From: Zizania palustris
Lineage: Eukaryota; Streptophyta; Magnoliopsida; Poales; Poaceae
Reading direction: 5' to 3'
DNA length: 64,000 bases
NCBI GenBank assembly: GCA_019279435.1
Contig: JAAALK010000285.1
Location: forward strand, 26,010,371 to 26,074,370
Made by a program: the position numbers and the translations under genes. The notes below the pieces were generated by a model, which had not been told where the DNA came from, searched no databases, and saw only the letters and a list, made by a program, of their open reading frames with translations. Positions 20,909 to 30,834 of the stretch are shown one piece after another. The stretch's first letter is position 1. Every line of letters begins with the position of its first letter.

Positions 20909-21965
20909 GAGGGCCCAGAACTTTCCTGATTACCTTTCTGCTGCTCTCTTGCAAACAAACACCCTTTGAGCCCTTTGAGCCCTAGCCTCCATTTTTCCTC
21001 CAAAGCAACCCAGTAACTTTAATGGCGAAAACCAAGAGTTCTGGAGCCCCTTCGGCCTTGGCTCGACAGCAGGTGGCCGCAGCAGCAGCGGCTGCGGCGT
21101 TGGCGACGGTGCCTCCAACACCCGCAACGACATCCATGGCAGCAGGGGGGAAACCCCCAAAATGTTGGTGATCAAGGTCTCTGCCCGCCATCAACGAAGT
21201 ATTTGGATCAATCCTTCCAACTAGGACCTTCTACCTGCAAAAGAGAATCCCTAGTGATCACAGTAGAAGGGAAGATTAGTACTGGAGTCATGATCCGCAA
21301 ACCTGGAATGGAGCTTATCCCGTCGCCAAGGCCCGGAGAAGTGGTCATATTCGGAGCCTTCTTCGAAGCTGGCTTGGGCCTTCCGGCAGTGTAGTTCTTG
21401 GAAGAGGTACTTGATTTGTTTCATGTCACCCTTCCTCAACTTTCTCCGAACGCAGTAGCTCGCTTAGCTATCTTCGAATGGGCGTTGAGAGCCGAAGGCT
21501 GTGAGGGGAGGGCAGAGATCTTCGCTGCGCTACACAGAGCTTCATGCCAGCCAAAAACCTTCGTAGGCCCCGGAGGTGAAAAAGTGGTAGTAGCCTTCGG
21601 AAGTATTAACTTCAGGCTTCAGAATGAATACACCCTTCAATTTCCCGCTAAAGCCATCAATGCAAGATGGTATACCGACTGGGTCATGAGATGGTTTTAT
21701 GCCGAAGTTGGGGCGAGCAATCCTCTGGCCGGACCTCTGAAAGAAATCCAATTCCGGAAGGAAGCCTTGGTGCATCCAGACCAAGGTCAGCTCGAAGCTC
21801 GCATCAGCCTACTTCAGAAGATCAGTCGAAGGTTGAGCATGTGGGACTTAGCCGAAGAGTTCCTCGGGTTACAAATCTCTCCGCTGATGGCCAACTGGCC
21901 TATTATCTTCGAAGAGGATTCGGAAGGCGGTCTCCGAAAAATCACTTCGACTTCGAGCCCTGCAG

Positions 21966-22034
21966 GTAACTTCGAAGACAACATGTATTATGCATATTCA
22001 TTCGAAGAAATAACTAACTTGATTTATTTTTTAG
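21966..22034 (+). other. Predicted intron 1 of the C2 antisense gene
   Basis: CAG|GTAACT to TTTTTTAG, 69 nt. Removal keeps the frame (..SSPA then ASSAPIT). It also reads open, so retention would add 23 residues. Confidence 0.65.
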
Positions 22035-22688
22035 CTTCTTCAGCCCCTATTACTTCGGAGCAAATCGTAAGGGCTTCGGAGAAGATTTTGGGCGCTCCAA
22101 CTCCGACCGAAAAGGAATGGAGAATCAAGTTGGTCGGGAGGTGGGAGAGATTTAACAGGGTGTGGGGAATGCTGGAAATCGTTCCGCCCCCTTTGATGGA
22201 TTGGGTACCTTCGGAGAAAGGGCCCAAAAAGAGGAAAGCCGAAGCTGGGACTTCAAGCTCCGCCAAGACTCCAGTCAAGAAGGTGGCTCGGAAACCAAAA
22301 AATCTTGCACCTTCGAATCCTGCACCTTCGAGCCCAAGGGCTTCAGTCTCTGACTTACAAGAGGACGAAGGGAGGTTGCTTGTGCGTCTGATAGACGAAG
22401 ATGCATCTCAAAGGACTGCACAAGCCGAAGTACCTGCGAAAGTGGAGGAGTCTCGAGATAACCTTGAGCAACCAAGGACTTCGGCAGTTCAAGAGGATTT
22501 ACCTCAGGACGAAGTTCCTGTGAATGAGAGTGGGGTCGAAGTTACTATGACTTCGATTCCTGAAGAGGCAAAAAGGACTGCTCAGGAAAATGCTCCTGCA
22601 GTCGAAGATTTAACGGCTGATTCGGACGAAGATCTCACCTTCGATCCACCGAACAGTCCAATGATTACCCCTCGCCAAAATGTCGAAG

Positions 22689-22760
22689 GTAGACTTCGAA
22701 TAATTCTTTCATGTTTATTTTGTATATTTATACAATGTATAATACTTTTGTTTTTTACAG
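22689..22760 (+). other. Predicted intron 2 of the C2 antisense gene
   Basis: GAAG|GTAGAC to TTTTTTACAG, 72 nt, with a T-rich 3' end. Removal keeps the frame. The same intron in C3 is 43099-43176. Confidence 0.75.
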
Positions 22761-23185
22761 AGTCCACTCCTGTGGAAGAGGTCCGCCGGGAAGAAATAAT
22801 CCCTGGGCCTTCGACGACTTCAGAGCCAACTCAAATGGGACCTGGAAGAGGCAAAAGAAATATAGAACCCCTCCCTGCTACGAGTTCCAGATCAACTCCG
22901 TCTGATTCAACAGACGAGAGTCAATCTTCTGTGGAGGGCCAGTCTCCAGGGGCTCCGAAGACCACAAGCCAACACTCCGGCCGTTCGCTGAACGAGGATG
23001 ACCAACAAGCGATAAGCATGCTCCCCCTTCTAGCTCCTTTCTTAGGGCAAACAACTGGTCTTCGGACTTTGCTCGAACCATTGGATCGAGCTAGCCGCGA
23101 CATAGGGGAGACCAACTTAGTGGCCATTCTAAGTAAAGCGGACAGGTCAGAGCTCAATGCTGCTATAGAACGCGCAGCTTACCAG

Positions 23186-23258
23186 GTACGAAACATCTGC
23201 GAAATAACATAGAATTCGTCTACAAATAAATATTTTACCTTGGTTTTTGTTTTCGCAG
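23186..23258 (+). other. Predicted intron 3 of the C2 antisense gene
   Basis: CCAG|GTACGA to TTTTCGCAG, 73 nt, with an in-frame stop inside, so it must be spliced to join the coiled-coil exon. The C3 equivalent is 43615-43687, also 73 nt. Confidence 0.8.
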
Positions 23259-24086
23259 CAAACAGTCTTGGCCCGAGCTACGAATATATCAAATGATCAA
23301 GAAATCGCTCGTCTTCAGGAGGAAAATAGCATCCTTCAACGGAATCTTACCATCTCCGAAAGCCGAGTGGTTCAGATGGACAGTATAGTGTCAAAGGAGC
23401 ACATGGCGAGACAAGGTTTGGAGGCTGCGAATAAAGAGCTCGAAGCAGAAAGAATTGTGCTTCGAGCAGAAATTGAAAAATTGCGGGCAGAGCACGCTAC
23501 TGCGGGGACCGAGCTTGTCAGACTCCAAGAGGAAGCTAGCCAGCTTTTGAACCAAAAGAATATTTTGACTACTGAAACTGCTAGACTTTCTGGGGTTCTG
23601 GGAGAAGTAACTTCGATGAAGGACGCTCTGAACGAAGATAAGCTGAAGTCCGAGAAGGTAGCTGTGGAAGTTATGAATCAGCTGCTAGGTGTCCTGGAGT
23701 ACTTCGGTACTACTGGGACACTTCCTTCTGATGATAATGTTTCTCTTCTGCGCCGGTTGAAAAGGATTCAAGGAATGGCGAAGCAGATGAAGACAGCGGG
23801 CATTTGATACGGATAACTCTCCGGACAAGTGGCTGCTATTGGCCTACTTCGCTACTACGAAGATCTGGGCCGATCGATAACTCCGAGCGCAGGAGAGGGC
23901 CCAATTACCTTCGACGACGAGCGACTTCTGACTCCTTCCGATGGTGTGGCTGCTGCCTGGCGAGCCTTCCAAACTTCATGGAGAGCCGAAGGTCGCTCTG
24001 CGATCAAGGCTTGGATCGACGAAGGTCAACGCCAGAAGCAAGTTCGGACCCAAGCTTCAAGCAGTCAGCCTCCTCCGAACCCGTAG

Positions 24087-24173
24087 GTTTAGAAATACCT
24101 TAGGATTTTTGGCTATGTAAAGCTTTATGCTTATGAACATTTATCAATGAAAATTTGTTTATCATATTTTTAG
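24087..24173 (+). other. Predicted intron 4 of the C2 antisense gene
   Basis: TAG|GTTTAG to TTTTTAG, 87 nt, AT-rich. The C3 equivalent is 44517-44603 with the same length and ends. Confidence 0.75.
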
Positions 24174-24653
24174 GCTTTGCCTCATACGGAAGATATTGAA
24201 GTGTTAGACCTTAACGACGAACTTCGCTCATTATGGACCACCTTCGATCTTCTAAAAGCTTATAAGCGTCCTCGATTTTTAGTTCCTCGAGATAGCTCCG
24301 GTATAATCGCGCCCGAAGTAATCGAAGATATACTATCTTATATTAAAGAGGAAGAAAAAGAGGTTAACTTGAACACTTCATCTTCTGAAGACGTTATATG
24401 GTCTGAAGACGAAGATGAAGTTCGAAGTAAAAACCCTGAAGAACTTGGAAGCTGGGAAAGGAGCCCCGAACGACTTCGAACTTGGGCCGAGCTTCAACAA
24501 GAACAGAAGGACTTTAGAGCTTCGAAGGGAGGCAAGAGAGTTAAACGCAAAGTTGTTAGAACTCCCGACACTGGAACTAGTCGTTCCAACCCTAGCTCTA
24601 GAGATCGAAGAGGTCTTCGATTCCTTCTTGGTATAGATACCAATTTTTCATGA

Positions 24654-25507
24654 TGTAATCATATTTGTTCGAATAATAAATATCGATTTAAAATTGTCTC
24701 CCTATTTACTAGCCCCTCTTTGGGCGTAAAGCAACTTTGAACTGTATTAAAAGATGGTTATGCACAAAGAAAAACTTCGGAGTACAATTTTTTGGGGTTT
24801 GGAGTCCCTCTGCAATTTAAAGATCTTTTAAAATCTTATAAAATGTATTCGACTATTTGTAGTCTGAAGAATGGCAACTTAGTACCCGTTGTTTTTTGAA
24901 AGAAACCACTTGAGATAACTTTCAGGACATCTTTAGTGTCTTAGATAATTTGTCACTTTGGACTATGTTAACAAACATTCGAAGCTCATGGCTCAAACTC
25001 TGTTTTGCTTTAGCCACCTTCGGCTCTTTTTCGCAAACTCTGTCGAACCAATGGTTCGGAGTTTGCAATGGTCTCTTTGGACTCTTTTTACGGATGTCTA
25101 CCAGCCAATGGCTTGGACTCCGCAGATTTTGGCCACCTTCGGCTCTTTTTACGGAAGTCTACTAGCCAATGGCTTGGACTCCGCAGATTTTGGCCACCTT
25201 CGGCTCTTTTTACGGATGTCTACCAACCAATGGCTTGGACTCCACATGATGTGGTTTTGGGCTCTTTGACGGATGACTACAAGCCGGTGGCTTGGACTCC
25301 GGATTATGTCAGCCCCCACGTCGGAAGCTTCGAACCAATGAGTCGAAGTCCGAAAATATGATTCAGCTTCATGACACTTCCCTCTCGGTCAACCCCACGG
25401 TTCCAGTGCGTCCACTCGGATGCTGGAAGTCTATGAGCGGAAGGCATTATCTGGACCATATGCTTTATTAATTCAGAAGATGATTACAAGTGACTTACAA
25501 GGAGCCC
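24654..25507. other. gypsy-C spacer between the two convergent genes (C2)
   Basis: AATAAA at 24675-24680 is a likely poly(A) signal for the antisense gene. The spacer holds a 61-bp tandem repeat (separate entry). A minus-strand signal for gag-pol is not obvious. No other coding frame is convincing. Confidence 0.6.
25082..25320. repeat. 61-bp tandem repeat in the gypsy-C spacer (C2)
   Basis: Units start at ctctttttacgga at 25082, 25143 and 25204, with a diverged ctctttgacgga at 25262 (periods 61, 61, 58). Each contains a ccaatggcttggactccg segment. C3 has the same array with its own differences. Confidence 0.85.
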
Positions 25508-26491
25508 TTATGCGAAGTATCGCTTTAGGTGCGCCGCATGCCAAGTATGTGCTAACTCTTCACCTTCTAAATTAGCTAATTTAAAAGAGCCAGGGCATCC
25601 TGAACGAACAATTAGGTATGGACCTTCCCATTTATTTCCTAACTTCCCTGGTGCTATAATGCTTCGTAGAACAAGATGACCCGGTCTTAGTTCATTGAGC
25701 TTAACCTTTGGGTCAAACCAAGCCTTCGTCTGTTGATGATACTTTGATAAATTTGCGACAACTCGAAGTCTTGTTTCTTCTGATAAATCTAGCGAAGCTT
25801 GTCTTTCTTCTTCAATCTCCGGTTCGGTGCTGCGAAGCGATCCTCCTTTGAGCTCCGTTGGAGTCATAGCTTCATCTCCGAATAGTAGTCTGAATGGAGT
25901 AAAACATGTGGACCTTGTTTGCGTAGTCCGAATGGACCACAAAATCTTCGGAAGCTCTTCGGTCCACAGTCCTTTTGCTAGTCCTACTATCCTTCGATTT
26001 AGCCCTGACAAAATATTTCCATTGGCTCTTTCTATGGCTCCATTAGACTGAGGATGCCTTACTGCAGCAAAACATAACTGAATGCCTAGATCTTCGCAAA
26101 ACTTCCTGAAAGGTTCTGCATCAAACTGTGTTCCATTATCAACTGTGAGTTGTCTAGGCACTCCGAACCGGCAAATAATATTCTTCCAAAAGAATTTCTG
26201 TACATTGTTCGAAGTGATAGCTGTTAAGGGTTCTGCTTCTACCCACTTAGAAAAATATTCAATAGCTACCACTGCGAACTTCAGATTTCCCTTGGCTACT
26301 GGAAAGGGACCAATTAAATCCATACCCCATCTGGCCATAGGCCATACCGGAGCAATAACTTGAAGAGCTGTTGGTAGGCGATGACTTCGTCGACCCATCC
26401 ACTGACATCCTTGACAAGTGCGGACTAAGCTCTCCGCATCAGCTGTTATTGTAGGCCAATAAAGCCCCTGGCGAAGTGTTTTTCCTGCCAA
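25508..26491 (-). CDS. gypsy-C integrase, C2
   Basis: A 327-codon open frame, the C-terminal part of Pol, inserting cDNA into the genome. Seen: half of the zinc region (CQGCQ at residues 26-30) and catalytic Asp58 (MDLIGPF), Asp118 (VDNGTQF) and Glu154 (GAIERANGN). The last two are 35 residues apart, so the DD35E triad is complete. The C-terminal part (GNKWEGPYLIV) is the usual gypsy tail. The N-terminal HH half is lost because the frame is broken at the 26558-26613 stem-loop. The native frame would continue from the RNase H. Confidence 0.9.
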   Translation of the reverse strand: MAGKTLRQGLYWPTITADAESLVRTCQGCQWMGRRSHRLPTALQVIAPVWPMARWGMDLIGPFPVAKGNLKFAVVAIEYFSKWVEAEPLTAITSNNVQKFFWKNIICRFGVPRQLTVDNGTQFDAEPFRKFCEDLGIQLCFAAVRHPQSNGAIERANGNILSGLNRRIVGLAKGLWTEELPKILWSIRTTQTRSTCFTPFRLLFGDEAMTPTELKGGSLRSTEPEIEEERQASLDLSEETRLRVVANLSKYHQQTKAWFDPKVKLNELRPGHLVLRSIIAPGKLGNKWEGPYLIVRSGCPGSFKLANLEGEELAHTWHAAHLKRYFA

Positions 26492-26557
26492 AGCTCGAGG
26501 GGCTAAATGGCTACCGCAAAGGCCTTCATGAATTTCTCGAAGAATTTCTTGACCTTC

Positions 26558-26613
26558 GGCTTGAGATATACATCGGAGTAGAGGGGAACATACTCCGATG
26601 TATATCTCAAGCC
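26558..26613. repeat. Perfect 23-bp inverted repeat with 10-nt loop inside C2 pol
   Basis: The arm 26558-26580 (ggcttgagatata...) is the exact reverse complement of 26591-26613 (...tatatctcaagcc), with loop gaggggaaca. C3 at 46958-47000 has only the inner 7 bp of the right arm, followed by ordinary coding sequence. The longer arm therefore replaced about 45 bp of pol in C2. Confidence 0.95.
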
Positions 26614-27419
26614 CTAAGCTTCAATCTTGAAAGCTGTGGCTCTTCAGGCAAATTTGTTCCTCCCTGTAAAAGTTCCATGATTGAATTTTTCCAATCTGCA
26701 CTAGGAATGCAAAGAATCTCTGCAGAGGGAATTTGTGGCACCGAAGGTGTACTGAGCTCCTCATAGAAAGCTTCTTCTGGTACATCCACAGCTCCGGCTG
26801 CAGCTTTTGCTAAGATGTCCGCTTGCACATTTTCTGCTCTTGGTATACTCCGAATGGAAATACCCTTTAAGTGTGCTTCGATCTTACGGATTTCTTCTAA
26901 GTACTTTGCAAGCTGTGGATGCCGAACCTGAAAACTTTTATCTACGTGCCCTGCTACTATCTGAGAATCTGTCTTTATAACAACTCTTGTAGCCCCTAGA
27001 GCACGTGCTTTTCGGAGTCCCAGTAAAATCCCTTCATACTCCGCTATATTATTGGTGGACTTAAAGTTGAGTCTTGCGGAGTACATTGCTCTTTGCCCTA
27101 AAGGCGAAATTAATATCGCTCCAATGCCTGCTCCGGATGCTTGGAAAGCCCCATCGGAATAAACAGTCCAAACTCCGTCACTTGACTTCTCCGGAAGCAA
27201 AGTTGCAGGTGGAGTCCATTCTGCTACAAAATCTGCTAAGACATGTGATTTGATTGCTGTCCTTGCCAGAAAAGATATGCCGAAGGGTGCTAGCTCAACT
27301 GCCCACTTCTCAATTCTTCTAGTGGAATCCTTACTTCGAAGCATATCTCCCAAAGGATACGAAGTTGGTACAATTACATTGTGAGCCAAAAAATAATGTC
27401 TTAATTTCCTCGAAGCCAT
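26607..27419 (-). CDS. gypsy-C RNase H pair region, C2
   Basis: The minus frame begins at the end of the Ty3-type RNase H (MASRKLRHYFLAHN). It then gives the second, archaeal-type RNase H with its acidic residues: SDGAFQASG, STNNIAEYEG, IKTDSQIVAGHV and AENVQADILAK. It continues to the linker before integrase and ends where the inverted repeat replaces the coding sequence. Dual RNase H is a known mark of the Tat group. Confidence 0.85.
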   Translation of the reverse strand: MASRKLRHYFLAHNVIVPTSYPLGDMLRSKDSTRRIEKWAVELAPFGISFLARTAIKSHVLADFVAEWTPPATLLPEKSSDGVWTVYSDGAFQASGAGIGAILISPLGQRAMYSARLNFKSTNNIAEYEGILLGLRKARALGATRVVIKTDSQIVAGHVDKSFQVRHPQLAKYLEEIRKIEAHLKGISIRSIPRAENVQADILAKAAAGAVDVPEEAFYEELSTPSVPQIPSAEILCIPSADWKNSIMELLQGGTNLPEEPQLSRLKLRA

Positions 27420-27428
27420 TATCAGAGC

Positions 27429-28091
27429 TTAAACGAACTTCTCGAGTTCGGGGTATCTTGTCTTCGCTCCCGATAATGCTTCGGATACAAAATAAACAGG
27501 ATTTTGGACCAACTTCCCATTGAAATCTATTTCTCCGACAAGGACTGCACTGACAGCAGAACCTGTAGCTGCAAGGTAAAGGAGTAGGGTTTCGTCCGCA
27601 GTGGGCACCGTGAGTGTAGCGAGATTACTGAGATACTCTTTAATATCTTCGAAGCTTTTTTGACACTCCGGTGTCCATGCAAAATCTTCGGACCCTTTCA
27701 ATGCTTTAAATATAGGCAAGCTTCTCTCCGCAGACCTTGATAAAAACCTGCTAAGTGCTGCCAGACGCCCAATCAGCTTTTGCACTTGCTTTAAATTTTC
27801 CGGAGGAGCCATCTTTTGTAGCGCAGTTATTTGAGTAGGGCTAGCTTCAATCCCCCTGCTTGAAACTAAATACCCTAACAACTTTCCAGCCTTAGCTCCG
27901 AAGATACATTTTTCGGGGTTAAGACGAATCCCACATGCCCGAAGGCTATTGAATGTTTCTACTAAGTCTAGGCTATGTTGGTGCTTTAAAGCACTCTTTA
28001 TTACAATATCATCCACATAGGCCTCCATATTGCGACCTAATTGATGACCTAGAGCCTTAGCAACTAACCTCGAAAAAAGTAGCCCCGACAT
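27429..28091 (-). CDS. gypsy-C RT C-terminal part and RNase H, C2
   Basis: An open frame with the catalytic YVDDIVIKS (both Asp kept), thumb (NPEKCIFGAKAGKLLGYLVS), connection (FKALKGSEDFAWTPECQKSF) and Ty3-type RNase H (ADETLLLYLAATGSAVSAVL). A one-base gain at about 28078 (ctcgaaaaaag where C1 has ctcgaaaaag) separates it from the upstream frame. The stop at 27429 sits before the FVYALIMAS block. Confidence 0.9.
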   Translation of the reverse strand: MSGLLFSRLVAKALGHQLGRNMEAYVDDIVIKSALKHQHSLDLVETFNSLRACGIRLNPEKCIFGAKAGKLLGYLVSSRGIEASPTQITALQKMAPPENLKQVQKLIGRLAALSRFLSRSAERSLPIFKALKGSEDFAWTPECQKSFEDIKEYLSNLATLTVPTADETLLLYLAATGSAVSAVLVGEIDFNGKLVQNPVYFVSEALSGAKTRYPELEKFV

Positions 28092-29394
28092 TTCTTAAGC
28101 CAAAAGGCATTCTTACATAACAAAAGACTCCCGAAGGAGTTACGAAGCTTGTCTTGATCTCATCTTCGCGCTTCAACCATATTTGATGATAACCAGAATA
28201 CGCGTCAAGGAAGCTTAATAACTCCGAACCGGAAGATTTCTTTTTGACGAAGACTGGGTTGGCTAACCATTCTGTATGAGCCACTTCTCTAATAATCCCA
28301 GCCTTCAACAGTTTTTCAACTTCGTCTTTTGCCAGAACAGCTCTTTCTGCAGACATTTTTCGGAGTCCTTGCCGAACAGGCCGGGCCTTCGGGTTTACAA
28401 GCAAACTGTGTTCAATGATATCCCGATTGACTCCGGTGATATCTTCGTCAGACCAAGCGAAGACATCTAAATTCTCTTCCACCACCTTTTCCAAAGAGGT
28501 TGCAACTTCTGGACGTAAATCTTTACCAAATTGAAATGTATATTCTTTACCATCTTTAACAATAACCTTCGCTGCAATCTCTCCTTCAGGACTTGGTCTC
28601 GGGAAGGATTTCTTTGAAGCTTCGGAAGGGGCTGAAAAATTTTCTTGATTGTCTTGCACATTGTTTACTTGTCTTGGATCAAGAGGGGGGCCATGACCAT
28701 ATTCCGCTCTCCGGGCGATAGCTTGATCTCCGAAGACAATAAGGACTCCTTCTTGTGTGGGCATCTTCATGCATAAATAATTGTGATGCGCCACAGCTCC
28801 GAACTGGTTTAGCATGCCTCTTCCGAAGATGACGTTGTAAGCATACAGGGCATCTACAACATCGAAGACTACTTCCTCAGTTCGGGCCAACAAACCTTCT
28901 CCGAAGGTAACTTCCAGGCCTATTTGGCCGAGTGCATCAAGCAGAGGTCCTGCAAAGCCTTGCAAAGGACGAGCCGCTGGAAGGAGATGCTTTCTGGAGA
29001 TGCACAATTGATCGAAGGCTAGAACAAAAATGATGTCTGCCGAACTGCCTCCGTCAATCAATACCCTTCGAACTTCAGTGCCCGCAATATCAGCAGTAAT
29101 AACAAGTGGGTCTGCATGCGGAAATTTAATGCCAGCTGCATCCTCCGCGGAAAAGGATATCGGTACATGAGACCACTCCAGCATAGCAGCTGCAGACGAC
29201 GAAGGCCCAATGTGGCCCACTTCTCTGACGTAGTCTCTTCGCTGTCTTTTTGACATGCTTCCGAGGGTACCTCCTCCGGAGATGGGGAGGACTACTCTTT
29301 TCCATCGGTCTTGCCCTTCCTCTTGCTTCGGAGGTGGCATAACATTGGCCACTAGAGGATGTCTTGCGGCTTCGAAGTTTTCTATCCGCGCCAC
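28057..29394 (-). CDS. gypsy-C protease and RT N-terminal part, C2
   Basis: A 445-codon frame: retropepsin block VLIDGGSSADIIF near residue 110, protease C-terminal FGRGMLNQFG, then RT from VFAWSDEDITGV to PFGLRNVGATF. The 102-bp in-frame deletion shared with C1 lies at about 28230: KKKSSGSELLSFL lacks the 34 residues including the WRMCIHF and YPMPQIDQ blocks seen in C3. RT without this fingers/palm stretch is unlikely to work. Confidence 0.9.
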   Translation of the reverse strand: MARIENFEAARHPLVANVMPPPKQEEGQDRWKRVVLPISGGGTLGSMSKRQRRDYVREVGHIGPSSSAAAMLEWSHVPISFSAEDAAGIKFPHADPLVITADIAGTEVRRVLIDGGSSADIIFVLAFDQLCISRKHLLPAARPLQGFAGPLLDALGQIGLEVTFGEGLLARTEEVVFDVVDALYAYNVIFGRGMLNQFGAVAHHNYLCMKMPTQEGVLIVFGDQAIARRAEYGHGPPLDPRQVNNVQDNQENFSAPSEASKKSFPRPSPEGEIAAKVIVKDGKEYTFQFGKDLRPEVATSLEKVVEENLDVFAWSDEDITGVNRDIIEHSLLVNPKARPVRQGLRKMSAERAVLAKDEVEKLLKAGIIREVAHTEWLANPVFVKKKSSGSELLSFLDAYSGYHQIWLKREDEIKTSFVTPSGVFCYVRMPFGLRNVGATFFEVSC

Positions 29395-30772
29395 AGCCTG
29401 GACCGGCTCCGGGCGCGCTGCAGCTGGGACTCAGTCGGTAGTACCTGGACCCGAAGTTCTTTCTAAATATTCTCCTCTTAGAGTGAGTATAGCCTTGCAA
29501 ATATCAGTTGCATGGCTTCAATTTTCACCATGAATGCAGCAGAAAAGGGTCTGGCCTTTGCCAGCCGTTTTCCCTGTCGGCCTCCAGCCGCTGACCTTGT
29601 TCCCCGAAGGCTGAGGAGCTCTCTGTGTGAACTTTTGCGGGGGTGCAATGTTCAAGACTTCAGAACGAGGATGCTTTTGCCCCTTCTCCGATCATGTTGA
29701 ACTTCGAAGAGTGGTTCTTGCGGCTGTGCTAAAGTTTTTACTTCTACTTTTACTTCTTGCAATATGGATGAAGTAGCTGCAGTTCTTCGAAGCCAACCTT
29801 CTTCCGACCTCGCATACTCCTCGAAGTATGACATCAGCTGAGAAACAGAGGATATGCTTTTCCGATGGAGCTTATCTAGGAGGCCTTGATGAGTGACACC
29901 TCTCGAGCTGCATCAACTACCGAAGATGCAGACAACCCTCGGATCTGCGACTTCGTATGAGCGAAGCGCTTGAAATATTGACTCAATGTCTCTCCAGGGA
30001 GCTGCTTCACCTGGAAAAGGCTTCCCGTTGACATTGGAGGCACGAAGGTGCCTTGAAAATTGCTTACAAACTTCTTCTTCAGCTGCCCCCATGAAATAAT
30101 TGATGCTGGCTTTAAAGACCAGAACCACCTTAATGCCACTCCTAGAAGAGCTAAGGGGAAGCACTTTGTCATGGTGTCTCGAACTCCTCCGCTAGCTTCA
30201 ATTGCTAGGGCATAAGAACGGACAAACTCTCCGGGATCTTCATCTCCAGCATACTTACAGAGCTTCGAAGTCTTAAACTTCGGATCAAAGCGAACTTTCT
30301 GCAGCTCAGGATGCAGCGGAGATTCAATATCGAAGGAAGCATTCTCCGGGGCTTCGGGATAAACGGGTTCATCATCTTCGGGCACTTCTGGAACAATTGG
30401 GACGGCTTGAGAGCGAAGCCTGTTCGCGGCTTCTTGCTGCCATCTTGCTACTTCAGCTTGGAGGCTGGCCATTTGAGTGGCCATATCTCCAAGATTGTCT
30501 TCATCTCCTCCGGAAGGGTCTTCCGGGTCTTGAGAACCAAGGGGATCAGTTAGAAGTGGGATTGAAGGTGGAAGAGGGACTCCGGGTGGTCGAAGTATAG
30601 AAGGGGTTGGCAGAGGAACTCCGTATGTTCGAGGGATGGAAACTCCTTCCGGAGTTTGAGGTGGAGGGAATGTCGAAGGCCCTCCGACCTCAACCGTGTC
30701 GGATGGTGCCTCTACGGAGATCCGAGAGGACCTCCGAACAGGGTTATGAGGTGCGCTCCGCTTAGGAGGCAT
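29395..30772 (-). pseudogene. gypsy-C gag, C2
   Basis: Start at 30772 (MPPKRSAPHNPVRRSSRIS). Proline-rich N-terminus, short coiled coil, gag core (WFWSLKPASIISWGQLKKKF, SLFQVKQLPGETLSQYFKRF). A single-base loss at 29900 breaks it after VVDAAREVSL. The remainder is open at 29834-29652, and the zinc region near 29545-29500 reads FCCIHGEN, stop, SHATDIC. That is a C-x2-H-x5-H-x4-C type knuckle interrupted by TGA. Confidence 0.85.
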
Positions 30773-30810
30773 GATGAAAGAAATTGGTAGAGAACGAAGT
30801 TTCTCGGACT

Positions 30811-30834
30811 AAGTTCCCCACGGACGGCGCCAAC
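30811..30834 (-). promoter_or_regulatory. gypsy-C primer-binding site (C2)
   Basis: Same string as at 20054-20077 (minus TTGGCGCCGTCCGTGGGGAA), adjoining the LTR. Confidence 0.75.

Larger units (their letters stand above)
21022..24653 (+). pseudogene. Antisense spliced gene of gypsy-C (C2 copy): putative gypsy-type transposon protein
   Basis: ATG at 21022 (MAKTKSSGAPSALARQQ). Predicted exons are 21022-21965, 22035-22688, 22761-23185, 23259-24086 and 24174-24653; all four introns are GT-AG and 69-87 nt. Exon 1 has a domain resembling Pfam Transposase_28, putative gypsy-type transposon (LDLFHVTLPQLSPNAVARL). Then come basic NLS-like clusters (KGPKKRKAEAG, KTPVKKVARKPK), an acidic low-complexity part, a long coiled coil in exon 4 (EIARLQEENSILQRNL, LEAANKELEAERIVL) and an acidic C-terminus. 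Breaks are a 1-bp gain near 21145, TAG at 21392 and TGA at 23805. It converges with gag-pol. Function unknown; Tat elements are known to carry extra antisense ORFs here. Confidence 0.8.

Noticed and set aside
22162..22353. Alternative plus frames overlapping the antisense gene
   Set aside because: Shadows of the exon 2 frame; codon pattern and conservation with C3 support only the main frame.
25068..25361. Overlapping plus frames of about 100 codons with repeated residues
   Set aside because: They are translations of the 61-bp tandem repeat in different frames; the period is not a multiple of three, so no protein repeat is maintained.
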